Source: Rosellinia necatrix (lineage: Eukaryota; Ascomycota; Sordariomycetes; Xylariales; Xylariaceae). From it: DNA of 64,000 bases. The notes beneath the pieces are model-generated. The model had not been told where the DNA came from. It saw nothing but the letters and a program-made list of their open reading frames with translations, and did not search any database. Of the stretch, positions 24,242-34,611 are shown piece by piece. Location: contig JAGYVD010000004.1 in the NCBI GenBank assembly GCA_021209875.1, forward strand, positions 4,811,001 through 4,875,000. The letters run 5' to 3'. The translations under genes and the position numbers were made by a program. How positions within the stretch are numbered: the stretch's first letter is position 1; every line of letters starts with the position of its first letter.

Positions 24242-24560
24242 GCCCCGTGATGTTTGAATTCTGAGATCCACCAAACAGATACTTGGGTATACACGATATA
24301 GATGAGAGGATAGAGTGATGTTAATAATGCTGTATTCGGCCTGTGATAGATTGGAATAGTCGATGGCCTCACTTGGCCCCTTAATGAGGATCGAATACCA
24401 TGTAACGTTCCACGCAATCTCGAATGTATAGAAGGTGACTTGACACATGTATCCGAATGTCTCTCTGTAGACGTGGTAGTTGAGACGTACTACTGGCTAA
24501 ATTGATACCATACGGCTTCGCCTCTGTCCCGCCCAATTGAGAACTAGACCACAGAGCACC
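24200..24560 (-). other. Coding-like fragment, unrecognised
   Basis: A minus-strand frame rich in aromatic and hydrophobic residues (for example HVYRETFGYMCQVTFYTFE) runs through this stretch without a clear start. It overlaps the last exon of the ABC gene at its 3' end. It could be a fragment of a membrane-protein gene that decayed like the neighbouring relics. I do not recognise the family. Confidence 0.2.
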
Positions 24561-25035
24561 GGGGTAGCTTTCATTCAGGATAAATAAATCCGCCGTGTCT
24601 CTATTTTTTCGCTTCTTCTAGCCCCTCCCAGATTGTTCGCGTAGGCAGGGGCCGCCATTCACGTTTATCGGGACTCGTAATGATTACTCACACCTGTCGC
24701 GGTCCTTAATCAAGTGCGGATTCGCGCGCCGTGTTATCGGGCCGCGTTCGCGATGGTTAATCCGCACGATAAGGACCAATAGAGACGTAATTCATGCGTG
24801 AGGATAATCCGTTCCGCTGTCCCGCGATGGTAGTAGCGTTTGAAATCAGTATGAACTAGATAGGGGGTATTATGACACGGCTTAAGGTTTTCTTATTCCC
24901 CGGATGTATCCCAAAACCGGGCATCTAGTTGTAGCACGCCACTCAACTCTGAAAACCCGAACTAATTGCCGAACACAAAGGTAGAAGGTCGGTTGTTAGG
25001 AGCGAAGGTTACGAATAGGAGGACTACGTACGAGA

Positions 25036-27250
25036 TTAAGATGAGCTTTTCCTCCGTAGTCTTGCCTTCCCCCGCAGATCCATTGCCGCCTTCATCTGCT
25101 CACGCATTATGACCTGCCTTTGCGCATCCGATGGTGCCTTCCCCCGCGCATCCGATGCTGCCATCCTTGCACGCATCAGCATCTTCATCTACGAATCCCG
25201 CGAATCTTCTTCACTTTCTCTCCAATCAACATCTAAATTATCTACACCTTCAGGATTCAACCTTGTTGGTACCAGTTTTATCTCTTTAGCGAGATGAAAT
25301 TTCCTTGTGTGGTTCTTCAGGCTCTGTTCGCTTGTAAAGCCGATATCATTATAAATTCAGCCTTTTGCGTAGTATTTCAGGGATTTCGAGCGTCTGTCCG
25401 TGCGATTATGCAGTTGGGATTCCGTTGAGAAGCCTATCACAGAACGTTCACAGCCAGCTTTTTTTGCAAACATACGCTCTAGGCCCATAGTCTTCTTTAA
25501 ATCGTATAAGGTCCTGTGGTAGCACCCAGGGTATGGATCTTTCTTTAAGAATATGATGTATCATGTAATTGTATTGCACCACGATTTCTTTGAGGGTCTC
25601 CAAACTCCGAGTCGGTTCTATTAAGCTACGTTAATCTGATGTTTTTTTTTTCGCCGCATTACCATCTTAGTAATTTACCATGTGTTTTCTCTCCAGTTCG
25701 TGTTCGGGCCGAAACAGATGAACTGCTGTACTGCTGCGTACGGATGAAGCTGAGCTACCCATGGCTCTGTCTCTCCGGGCCCGTCCTAGGAACTCGTGTC
25801 CTCAAGTCTCTTATGGTTTTTGCAGAGCAGGTCAGGCTGCTCGCAGAGTTCATCACGGACACCGTCTTGGTCTTGTCCCTGCGCTTCCCCATACCCTCCC
25901 AAGTGATTTATCCAATGCTCATAAGCATACGGTAAAAGACCGCATACACCTAGGCATACTTGTAGGCACCGCTCTAAGAATATGGTCCTCTCAGCAAAGA
26001 GATCTAGTGCTTGATTCAGTTGAGCGACACAAGCAAAGACTATCGTCTGATGCGAACTACGGAGCGTGATAAAATGGCTTTGATCCTTTCCTAGCAAAAA
26101 TCTAATATTTTATATCAGTATTCTCATTTTGACTAAACAGTGTGTATCCATGCTCACTGAGATACAGTAGAGTGAATGAAAACAAGTGAGTCGCCTGGGC
26201 CATCCTAGGTTATCCGTGTTTGTCAGTTATGGTAGTTCCAATATAGGGCATCGAATCACACCGAGACGCTCTTTGAGCCAATAGGGGCAGTGAAATATTA
26301 ACATTAGTCTCACCTACCTCTATAAACGGTTCGCAAATATCAGTCGTATTAGGAAACAGTCTTGTGCCACTAGTTTGAACATGACAACCGGGATAAATGC
26401 TTATCCCCAGATGAATTTGGTATTTTTCCAGCGGATGTTGCCACGCTGGCACAGCATCCATGGAAATACTCTTCATATCTGCATCAGACTAGCATTAGAG
26501 CACTTATTGCGAATATTACCTATATTACCGAGAATTTTCTCGTACTTAATATGATGTAAACATCGGGAATACTTATTGGTGTGGGTTTGAGTAGTGCCCA
26601 CGCTTCAATTAAGTCTTTAGGGACATTATTTAGATGCAGGCTAAGATCTTGGATGCTAACAGCATTCTGGAGGAGATCAGTACTAGGCGCGCCCAAAGGA
26701 ACATCCCTGCGACAGCGATTAGTTTAGGAGCCGTTAGAATTAAGCCGATGCCAACTGGTCGGTTTACCTTCGGCTCTCTCTAGAATTTTTTCTTCCAGAC
26801 CCTGAATTACAGGCTCCTCAATAAATCCTTCGTGTGGCTCATTGATTTCTCTCAAACAGCCATCAGCAATCTTACTCATATCTTTCCGTACGCTGTCTTT
26901 CTCCTCCGAAATGCACATTTCCCGCTTTTTCGACAAAGGTGTGGCAATACTGGGAATGTCCTGGCTGACAATCAAGGTTTTGCATGTTGGGCTTGAGTCC
27001 TTAATTTCACAGACGGTTTTAATTAACGATCGGTGCTCTCCTTGTGGTAACTCATCTATACCATCAAGGATAAGACGCACGTCCTCGAAATGTGCCAACA
27101 ACTGTACGACGATCTTCTCCAGCGTGTTTAGTACAGCTTTGCACCCTTTCGCAATATACTCGCTGTAAACGAACGGAACAAGATTAGCCGAGATTCGAAC
27201 GAGCTACGAGCATAATGATCTGAGGATGAACGTGGGTGCCTCTAGTACTA
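25036..27250 (-). pseudogene. Decayed NACHT-domain (NLR-like) gene with C-terminal C2H2 fingers
   Basis: Pieces of one gene appear in order on the minus strand. At 27240-26740 there is a NACHT segment: SFFSTRGTHVHPQ, then after a frame change LVPFVYSEYIAKG and the Walker-B-like LILDGIDELPQGEH. At 26097-25790 lies LQVCLGVCGLLPYAYEHWINHL, which resembles the linker after NACHT in fungal proteins. At 25600-25260 two C2H2-like units can be read (YVCK..GCERSVIGFSTESQLHNRTD and IYNDIGFTSEQSLKNHTRKFH). A Lys/Arg-rich tail ends at 25036. Stops and frameshifts interrupt it, for example a TGA where a finger Cys codon is expected. Intact relatives are STAND-type fungal NLR-like proteins linked to non-self recognition. 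No start codon or P-loop was found, so the N-terminus is lost or unrecognisable. Confidence 0.7.
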
Positions 27251-27625
27251 AAGAAGGATAGCACATGACGTGTTGGGTCTGATCGCAAAAAGCATATCAT
27301 TTGGGAGCTCAACACAGATTTCCCTGGGTATCATCAGTTTCTTCGGGCCTTAAACCAATCTTTGCCGAAAGCCCACGATGATATAATACCTGAGCCTGGC
27401 TTGTCATTGAGCCACAGTATGTTAGGACACTATTAAACACCAGGCTAGCTACTTTGTCCCAGTGTCATGTTAGGAATGCCCAGAGTGAGGTCTAGTCACC
27501 ATGAGGTAGCAGCTGGGTAGCAGATAACTAGCCAAGTATAGGGGTAGGGCTCAATATCATTGATACCTGGGCCTACCATCTAGGTGGGAGGCCTTCAGTC
27601 CTTATACACACAATTATGCCCTTAG

Positions 27626-27645
27626 AGCTACCCCCTAGGGTAGCT
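27626..27645. repeat. Inverted repeat with short loop
   Basis: Perfect 7-nt arms AGCTACC and GGTAGCT around a 6-nt centre, in the short gap between the two relic genes. It may be a hairpin or a fragment of a small element. Confidence 0.5.
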
Positions 27646-27705
27646 GGTGCCTCGCCATGTGATCCATTTGCCTGACACCCAGCTCGTATTTAATTGACAC
27701 ACAAA

Positions 27706-27730
27706 AGGTGTGTATGATATACACACACCT
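27706..27730. repeat. Near-perfect inverted repeat
   Basis: The sequence begins AGGTGTGTAT and ends ATACACACACCT around a short centre. It lies just upstream of the SNF2 relic. No flanking target-site duplication was established, so a miniature element is only a guess. Confidence 0.5.
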
Positions 27731-27787
27731 GATACCAAGGAATTATCAAGGTATGTACTGAGTGATGTTCATTTAGACTTATATTGA

Positions 27788-29510
27788 CCAGTTTAGGCAT
27801 CTCTCGAACGACGGTTTTTCGCGGTTATGCCATCATGGGGTAGCCAATATAAAGGATGAATCGGAACTCGCAACGACTGATGTCATTTTAATCACGTATG
27901 CAACTCTAACCAGCGAATGGCGACGCAAATTCTCGAGTGCCATATTCCAGTATTGCGTGATTTTACATGAAGGTTCGTCCAGCTCGTGGGCTTTCTTCCA
28001 GTGCTCAGCTCACTCGATTCTCGTAGCCCATGGCATCAAGGACTCCACGGCCATTGCCGCAAAGGCAGTGTTTGCCTTGAATAACGATCAACGGTGGTTT
28101 TTCATTGGAATGTCTATACAGAATCGGCTTTCAGAGCTCGCAAGTTTGTTTTGGTTTCTTCGGGTCTTTCCGTACTTGAACAGGAAGACATTTGATGAAT
28201 GCATGCCTTACATATGATCTCCGGGCTAAGCTCAGAAGGCTGTTTAACGGCTGAAATGTCTTCTTAACTTTATAATGCTTCGCAGATCCCATGCTGGATT
28301 GAATTTATTTCAGCGGATTGATCTCAATGTTGTTCTCCATTACAATGGCCAGGAGTGAAATGTGTACGATACCGCCAGGGATAAAACAATGAAAAGTATC
28401 GACGATTTGATATCCCAGGAATAAAACGAAATCTATCTCAATACCCTTCAAAAAATTAACACACTTCGCCTCATATTCAACTTGGAATAAATACTATAGC
28501 AAACTCCTCCGGAGCGTCCACACAGCTCCCTGTCTTTTTAGACAAGATAGTCTTGAATGAATCGGTGGCGCAGCAAAGACTGGCTCCATTGTATCTTGTG
28601 GGGGTTCATTTGACCTGTTTCGATTGCTCCATCGTCATTGATCCTGTTGTCGGTGAAGTTGAGGATCTGACTGGGCTCCAATGCCACCGAATTCGATGTC
28701 CTTCATGCTTCAATAATTTTGCTTCTATCAACACGGGCTCATGTAATACCTGCAATTCCGATTGCAGGTCAGTTTTTGTCAATATTAGCTCGCTTTCGGT
28801 TTCGTTTATGGGCTCACTACAACCCCGTATGGATACAAACTTCCCAACGCAGATTGGCCATCTAATTTCCGACTTAGAGCAGCACTCCCCAATCCAAAAA
28901 TGGTGGTTATCGAAAGACCCAAACTAACTAAACGCGCTAACATAGCATAGCATCGTCTTTTCGTATTGGAAAACTACCTTAGATCTGACGTTCGGCGCTC
29001 TGGGACATGCTGGGATAAATTGTGTTCAAATTGATGGCCGCATGGACCTCAAACAGCGCGAGGAATCTTTCCAACAATTCATCCATGTAGATAGTATTAG
29101 GGTACTACTTCCGTCCCTGTCTTGCGGCTCGTCCGGGTAAGGCTCCTGATGAATTATATACCAAATAGTTGACTAACAGTTTAAGGTTGACATTGGCTGC
29201 GGCTTCACGGGTGTATCTCATGGAACTGCAAGGAACCCTTCTACAGAGGAGCAAGCGTTGTCGAGTCTACCGTATCGGCCAGGTGCGCGCTGTCACGACC
29301 ATCCGATACATCATGGATAACTCAATTGAAAAGGTCAGCCCACTTCATACAGTCCCCGCCAATACTAATTCAACTGAATCGGTATTAGCATGTCCTGGCT
29401 GTTTGGGATGGAAAAAAAGACTTTATGACCCTCCTGCTCTCGTCTCCAAACACTACCACAACAAAATTGACGAGGCAGCGATTAATGGTAAGTCATTACT
29501 TATCATACCA
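27788..29510 (+). pseudogene. Decayed SNF2/RAD5-like helicase gene
   Basis: Ordered fragments of a SNF2-family DNA-dependent ATPase with a RING-type insertion. The frame from 27800 gives DVILITYATLTSEW and then HEAH in place of DEAH, split by a still recognisable intron (27973-28026). RWFFIGMSIQNRLSELASLF (28090-28160) matches motif III. At about 28320-28480 a frame reads RDKTMKSIDDLIS and LNTLQKINTLRLI, broken by two TGA/TAA stops. Cys pairs at 28610-28760 (CFDC, CPSC, CNTC) are a RING remnant. The helicase C-terminal part follows: VFSYWKTTLDLTFG (~28960), INCVQIDGRMDLKQRE (~29020), SLSCGS and CRVYRIGQVRAVTTIRYIM (~29250). The N-terminal Walker A region is absent. Stops, frameshifts and the lost DEAH Asp make it non-functional. 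Confidence 0.75.
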
Positions 29511-29772
29511 CTGAATGCGAGCGCTAAATAGGCTTAGGCTTTAAAGAATTTACTATAGGAACTACTATGTGGTTAGAATTATGAACAATCTGAGAGTGTA
29601 AACATTGATGACCCATCATCAATGAAGGATTGAAACCAATCTTAATTTATATGAAAATAGTGTCAATGAGACACTAAAACAATCGGACTGAAACAGTCTT
29701 GTGCTAGATAAGGCCATTGAAGCGTTGGATGCAGGGCTTAGTCGAATATAATCAGGTATAGAAATGAGCATG

Positions 29773-30339
29773 TCATAAAGGGCTTTTCAGTCGAATGAAG
29801 AGAGCGTCGGCTCGAGCTAGAATGATCCCGCTCTCGCTCTCGATAGTCCCTTTAGTGAAGTATTTCCGACCCTCAACACTAGTGAACCACGATCGCACAA
29901 GGATGGTCGTAGGTGTCGGCACAGGCCTTAGGAAGCTTGTGTGGAGGTAAGCGGTCATGTATGTCCCGCTAGGGATGCTCTTGCGATCCTGATTCAGAGG
30001 CAACAGGGCACCAATAACTTCGTCCAACATAGTTGTAACGAGCCCTCCATGACAGACGTTGGGGAACCCATCCAATCCATTGCCCAATTTTATGAATACT
30101 TTGATCTGATCGACTCGGTCTTTCGGCGATCGGGGTTCTTCGTAGACCTGGAGCATCCGGCCAATTGTCATCTCCGAGTTTAGAGTATGAGCGAAAAGTG
30201 CATCCTCGCCAGTTGGCTTGGAAATCCTACATGGCGGCGTCTGGGTAACTATACGATCGCCGTTGAAATGACGAGCGCACCACGGGATCGCGGCAAAATA
30301 CGCCCGGTCTAAGAAGTTGGCCGCCTTAGCGTGTGCCAT
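29773..30339 (-). CDS. Hotdog-fold thioesterase (4HBT/PaaI-like)
   Basis: Intronless gene of 188 aa. The segment FPNVCHGGLVTTMLDEVIGAL (residues ~92-112) matches the active-site helix of the 4HBT/PaaI thioesterase superfamily, with the conserved HGG and the acidic residue after it. The strand-rich C-terminal half ending IILARADALFIRL is also typical. Such enzymes hydrolyse acyl-CoA or acyl-carrier thioesters; the substrate cannot be told. It is divergent from the tartrate/malate dehydrogenase across a 639-bp spacer and lies beside the decayed island. It could in principle serve the PKS 14 kb away, but nothing in the sequence ties it to that pathway. Confidence 0.85.
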   Translation of the reverse strand: MAHAKAANFLDRAYFAAIPWCARHFNGDRIVTQTPPCRISKPTGEDALFAHTLNSEMTIGRMLQVYEEPRSPKDRVDQIKVFIKLGNGLDGFPNVCHGGLVTTMLDEVIGALLPLNQDRKSIPSGTYMTAYLHTSFLRPVPTPTTILVRSWFTSVEGRKYFTKGTIESESGIILARADALFIRLKSPL

Positions 30340-30978
30340 TTTGTTTTTGTTTTTTCAAGTTTATTGGTAAAATGAGGAAACTATAATTAAGATTTAAATT
30401 TTGTGATGTTCATAAATAAATATCAGCTCTCACTTGCTATCAAACAATGTGGTCAAAACTCGCAATCCCGGCAAGCCGAGGTTACATTTTTCCTCGCCAT
30501 CCTTGCTCCAATGCCTGTTATTCCCCTCCCCCGGGGCATCTCCGTTTACGGTGCCTCTTTTTTCTATAGAAACGCTAACTAAGCACCTAGCATATGATGG
30601 GAGAGGTATTACGCAAAGGCCCTGTGACACACGAAAGCCAACCATCACTGGAAAAATTAGGCCATGCCTTCGCATCTAAGCACACAGGCGCCGCGTCGAA
30701 AGTTCAGCCCAAACGAAACAGGAAGAAAAAGAGGAAGAAAAAAAGGCCCCGATTATTGGGAGCTCATTAAGCAAGGACCTCATATTACCGTCTGCACATT
30801 GTTACCTACTCCACAGATATCCACCGCCCCCCCAACGATCCATTGCCCTACGATGCGCTCGTCATCTTTCACACTGCGGGGATGAATGTTAGCTAGATGA
30901 GTATCCTGTCAACCATCTTCGCACACTTCGATCTTGCTACGAAACGCACCTCTCCCCTGCTCTGGGCACCCATCCATT
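30340..30978. promoter_or_regulatory. Divergent promoter, thioesterase and TtuC-like gene
   Basis: The spacer between divergent starts holds both promoters. The part next to the thioesterase is AT-rich; the part next to the dehydrogenase is pyrimidine-rich, as is common just upstream of fungal starts. No specific binding site was identified. Confidence 0.4.
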
Positions 30979-32070
30979 ATGGCTCAAGGGCCCTTGAAGA
31001 TTGCTGTCATCCCTGGTGATGGGATTGGCGTCGAGGTCACACCATATGGAGTGCAATGCTTAAAGGCAATCGGTGAACTGTACGACATCCCTCTTCAGTT
31101 TGAAGAATTCGGCTTCGCCAGCGTTCCCTACTACAAGGCCCACGGTGATATGTTGCCCGACGACTGGAAGACCATCTTAACCCAGTTTGACGCGATCTAC
31201 TTCGGGGCTGTTGGCATGCCTGATGAAGTCCCCGATGAGGTAACACTGTGGGGTAGTCTTCTCAAGTTCCGCCGTGAGTTCGACCAGTACGTCAATCTGC
31301 GGCCCTGCCGTCTTATCGAAGGCGTGAAGTCGCCACTGGCAGACCGTAGACCCGGCGATATTGACTTCTGGATCGTGCGCGAGAACACCGAGGGCGAGTA
31401 CAGCAGCATCGGCGGCAAGATGTTCGAGGGAACAGACCGCGAGATTGTCATGCAGGAGACTGTCATGACCCGAGTCGGCGTCGATAGAGTCCTGAAGTAT
31501 GCCTTTGATCTGGCCCTGAGCCGGCCTCGCAAGCGGCTCACAAGCGCAACGAAGAGCAACGGCATCAGCACGACCATGCCGTGGTGGGACTCCCGCGTCC
31601 GCGAAATGGCCAAAAAGTACCCGGACGTGAGCGTTGATAAGTATCATATCGACATCCTCACGGCTCATTTCGTCCAGAAGCCCGACATGTTCGACGTTGT
31701 GGTCGGCAGCAACCTCTTCGGGGACATACTCTCTGATCTTGGTCCAGCCTGCACAGGCACTATCGGCATCGCCCCGTCAGCTAACATCAACCCCGAGGGT
31801 AAATTCCCTAGTCTTTTCGAGCCCGTGCATGGGAGCGCGCCCGACATCGCCGGCAAGGGTATCGCCAACCCGGTTGGCATGATATGGGCTGGTCAGATGC
31901 TTCTGCAGCATTTCGGTCACACCGAGGCCGCCTCGGCCCTCTTGAAGTCTGTGGAGAATGTCCTTGCCCGATCTCAGCTAGAGCTGTTGACGCCCGATAT
32001 GGGTGGCCAGGGATCGACCAAAATCCTTGGTGAGGCGATCGTGAATGAGATCAAGTCCATTCGAAGATAG
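30979..32070 (+). CDS. Tartrate / D-malate dehydrogenase (TtuC-like)
   Basis: Metal- and NAD-dependent decarboxylating dehydrogenase of the isocitrate/isopropylmalate dehydrogenase superfamily, 363 aa, single exon. It opens with IAVIPGDGIGVEV, the family N-terminal motif. VRENTEGEYSSIGG (~137-150) is typical of the tartrate/D-malate subgroup rather than leucine biosynthesis. DVVVGSNLFGDILSDLG carries the metal-binding Asp residues, and EPVHGSAPDIAGKGIANP is the conserved nucleotide-site segment. The ATG at 30979 is preferred to the in-frame one at 30934 because conservation starts there. Bacteria use these enzymes on tartrate and D-malate; many fungi carry intronless relatives, so old horizontal transfer is possible but not shown here. 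Confidence 0.92.
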   Translation: MAQGPLKIAVIPGDGIGVEVTPYGVQCLKAIGELYDIPLQFEEFGFASVPYYKAHGDMLPDDWKTILTQFDAIYFGAVGMPDEVPDEVTLWGSLLKFRREFDQYVNLRPCRLIEGVKSPLADRRPGDIDFWIVRENTEGEYSSIGGKMFEGTDREIVMQETVMTRVGVDRVLKYAFDLALSRPRKRLTSATKSNGISTTMPWWDSRVREMAKKYPDVSVDKYHIDILTAHFVQKPDMFDVVVGSNLFGDILSDLGPACTGTIGIAPSANINPEGKFPSLFEPVHGSAPDIAGKGIANPVGMIWAGQMLLQHFGHTEAASALLKSVENVLARSQLELLTPDMGGQGSTKILGEAIVNEIKSIRR

Positions 32071-32585
32071 GATCTCGTGAAGCTTAGACTAGGTAGTTAC
32101 TCAGAAGTTGGCGTTGACCCACGAGGCAAAACTCTTGTGTCGAGGTAAATCTGATTATAAAACATGGGGTTCTACGAAGTAATAGGGGCAACATCTAGAA
32201 TATGCGCTTAAACTAAATATGCATTTTAAAAGTCAGCGAAACAATGGTTCACATTGGAGCTTAGCCCCTGTGAATAACTACTTACATACTTAATCTAGGT
32301 AATTTGCCCAATTATTCATTAGGATCGGATGGTCAATGGCTGCCTGGGTTAGGCTTATTTACCTACAATCCCTACGTAAATACTCAATACAATGCACTTG
32401 CATTGCCTGAGCTCTTGGCCAACAGGGCGCCGTCACAGCCACCATCCTCATTATTCAAGGTAAATCGTGCGAAAGTGCTAACAGAGCCGATTCCCAACGA
32501 AACACACACTCTCACACCATTCTCCCAAGCTTAGGCCAACGCCAGATTATTGTACGTTTCTTGCCAGTCCTCAGTTCTGCTCAGT
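32071..32585. other. Spacer between TtuC-like gene and unknown TM protein
   Basis: AT-rich intergenic sequence of about 515 bp with the promoter of the downstream gene. Nothing else was recognised. Confidence 0.4.
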
Positions 32586-33800
32586 ATGGGCAAACCCAAC
32601 CATCATGACACTTCCTTCACGGATGCTGTCTCACTGCACAGTAACCTCGGCGAGCCCTCTGTGGCCACTGCCCCTTACACCGACGATGACGCGCCCGAGA
32701 TCGACATCGATGACCTCCCTCCCAACTATAGTGATGCCCTCGAATCCTCAGAGGTCGTCCCCATTCTCGCTCCCATTCACGCCCCCAGCAGTGCCGCAAA
32801 CGACACGATCCGACCACATGACCTGGATGCCAAGGTTGTTGTAGACAAGAATAGCGGCGCCCAGACTTGGGTGGCCAGGAGCGTAGAAGACCCGGCCAGC
32901 CTCGAGACGTATATCCGTCAACTTTCCGGCATCCCCCCACGTCCATATATGAAACTCGTCGGTACGCACACGGAGACGACGAGGGACAGCAAGGGAAAGC
33001 ATGAAAAGAATACCGTCACCGACTTCGACGTCATGGTCGAATTGACACCCTATCTCTTCGCGGACGCCCAATACCGTAGGTCATGGAGCCAGCTTCGGAC
33101 TGTCCATGACGCCGAGGCCGTTCACCGCGGGACCATACGTGCCAGACGTGGGGAGAGCTCGAACCAGAGCATCGAGATTGGTTCGGATGCGAAGCCCACA
33201 CTGCAAGAATGGTGTCACCGATACGCCGCCAGCCCCGCCCGCCTGAAGCGCTTTACCTTCCGCCGGCGACTGCTCGGCTTCGACGAGGAGGGCGTCAGAC
33301 ACCGCCTCGAGGAGCTGGTGCGCAGGACGAACTACCGCGGCCACCTGCAGGTCCAGCTCGTCATGAAGGACGCCCATGTCGACCTCTACAACGATGCCAA
33401 GATCAATCGCTGGCGTCTTACTCCCTGGATCCAGTGGCTCTTCATTTTAACCCTGACCATTATTTTCAGCTGGCCATACCTTCTGCTGCAAACCAAGAGA
33501 TGGGAAGTCGTGGTTGCAGACTGGCCCTTCTCACGCGCCAATGCCGTGACGGGCAATAAAGAATATGTCAGCATCAGCGAGGACCAATGGTATAACATGT
33601 GGGCACAAGCCATATGTCGGGCTGTGCTGGAGAAGAGGCAGACAGTCCTTGATCAGTCGGACCTACGAAGGGCGCATGAGGCTGGGCCCGCGTTCGACAC
33701 GGGTAATACCAGTGTGGATAACGCTCTCGGGCTCTTTAGGGCTAGCATTCACGCCATGAATGAGGTAAATCGCCAACTGGGCTGGGGTGGAGATTGCTAG
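32586..33800 (+). CDS. Fungal protein of unknown function with one membrane segment
   Basis: Single-exon gene of 404 aa from the ATG at 32586; an in-frame ATG 36 nt upstream (32550) is less likely. I do not recognise a named domain. The N-terminal ~60 residues are acidic and include LPPNYSDAL, a PPxY-like motif of the kind bound by WW domains of Rsp5-type ubiquitin ligases. The middle is charged and soluble, with an Arg-rich stretch (FTFRRRLLGFDEEGVRHRLEEL). A single strong hydrophobic segment, WLFILTLTIIFSWPYLLL, lies around residues 286-303. The size, even composition and good codon structure support a real gene. The PPxY motif plus one membrane span suggests an endosomal or vacuolar membrane protein, an inference only. 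Confidence 0.8.
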   Translation: MGKPNHHDTSFTDAVSLHSNLGEPSVATAPYTDDDAPEIDIDDLPPNYSDALESSEVVPILAPIHAPSSAANDTIRPHDLDAKVVVDKNSGAQTWVARSVEDPASLETYIRQLSGIPPRPYMKLVGTHTETTRDSKGKHEKNTVTDFDVMVELTPYLFADAQYRRSWSQLRTVHDAEAVHRGTIRARRGESSNQSIEIGSDAKPTLQEWCHRYAASPARLKRFTFRRRLLGFDEEGVRHRLEELVRRTNYRGHLQVQLVMKDAHVDLYNDAKINRWRLTPWIQWLFILTLTIIFSWPYLLLQTKRWEVVVADWPFSRANAVTGNKEYVSISEDQWYNMWAQAICRAVLEKRQTVLDQSDLRRAHEAGPAFDTGNTSVDNALGLFRASIHAMNEVNRQLGWGGDC

Positions 33801-34611
33801 AAGCATTCTTCAGAACAGCGCAAAATGCGACCTTCAATACTTCACCTCGTGCTAGCTGCGTCAGCGGTGGGTATCTCGATGATGTTGGCTCGAGCCTCCG
33901 CCGTTTATGGAACCTTGATTATAGCGGTTTTTTTAGCCATAACATGCCGTAGTCCCCTTCATATTTGACGTCTGCCTAGGTATTTCCTCATGCAGCTTAC
34001 CTACATAGATCATAGCCTGTTAATAGACAACTAAGACAACACCCACGCCTCTTCATTTACACACCAGCCCAGTCACTTTAATCCATAATCATAACCCATG
34101 GAGACCAATTAGACAGCAATCACCCGAGCGATATCATCATGAAAGGCGATACATGAAATACAAGAGAATATCAGTAGCTCAACCAATACATGCCTCAAAT
34201 TGTAATATAGGTTCACATCTGGGCATATAGTTATCTTATTAAGCCTTCGAATCCCTTCAAGATTTTCCCTGGCATGTTACCATTCACGACAATATATCCA
34301 ACTCTCTCCCTCGGTTTAATTATAATCTGATAGATAGCCTGCATCCACTTATAATAGGGGATTTATGATTATTGGCAAGCGTATTTAAGTCCCGTGACCG
34401 TTTGTGCGAAGAGCAAAGACACAGCAACAACAGAAGAAGTATCACACGAGGCAAGCAAAAACTAGTATGGGTGAAACATGGTCTTATATACTTGTTTCTG
34501 AACTATATACAGGTCGAACTACACGTATCCTCATAACCTTCCCAGATTTCCATGACCCAAAGCCCTTCATCCCTCATAATCATCTTCCCTTAACCCTTGG
34601 CGATTGGCCGT
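33801..34611. other. Convergent 3' spacer
   Basis: AT-rich spacer between the 3' ends of the unknown TM protein gene and the GH64 gene. It should hold both polyadenylation regions. A short ORF (34404-34634) is not convincing. Confidence 0.4.

Noticed and set aside
27185..27215. tRNA-like T-arm sequence (GTTCGAATC) on the minus strand
   Set aside because: No matching stems, D-arm or acceptor stem; it lies inside the NACHT relic.
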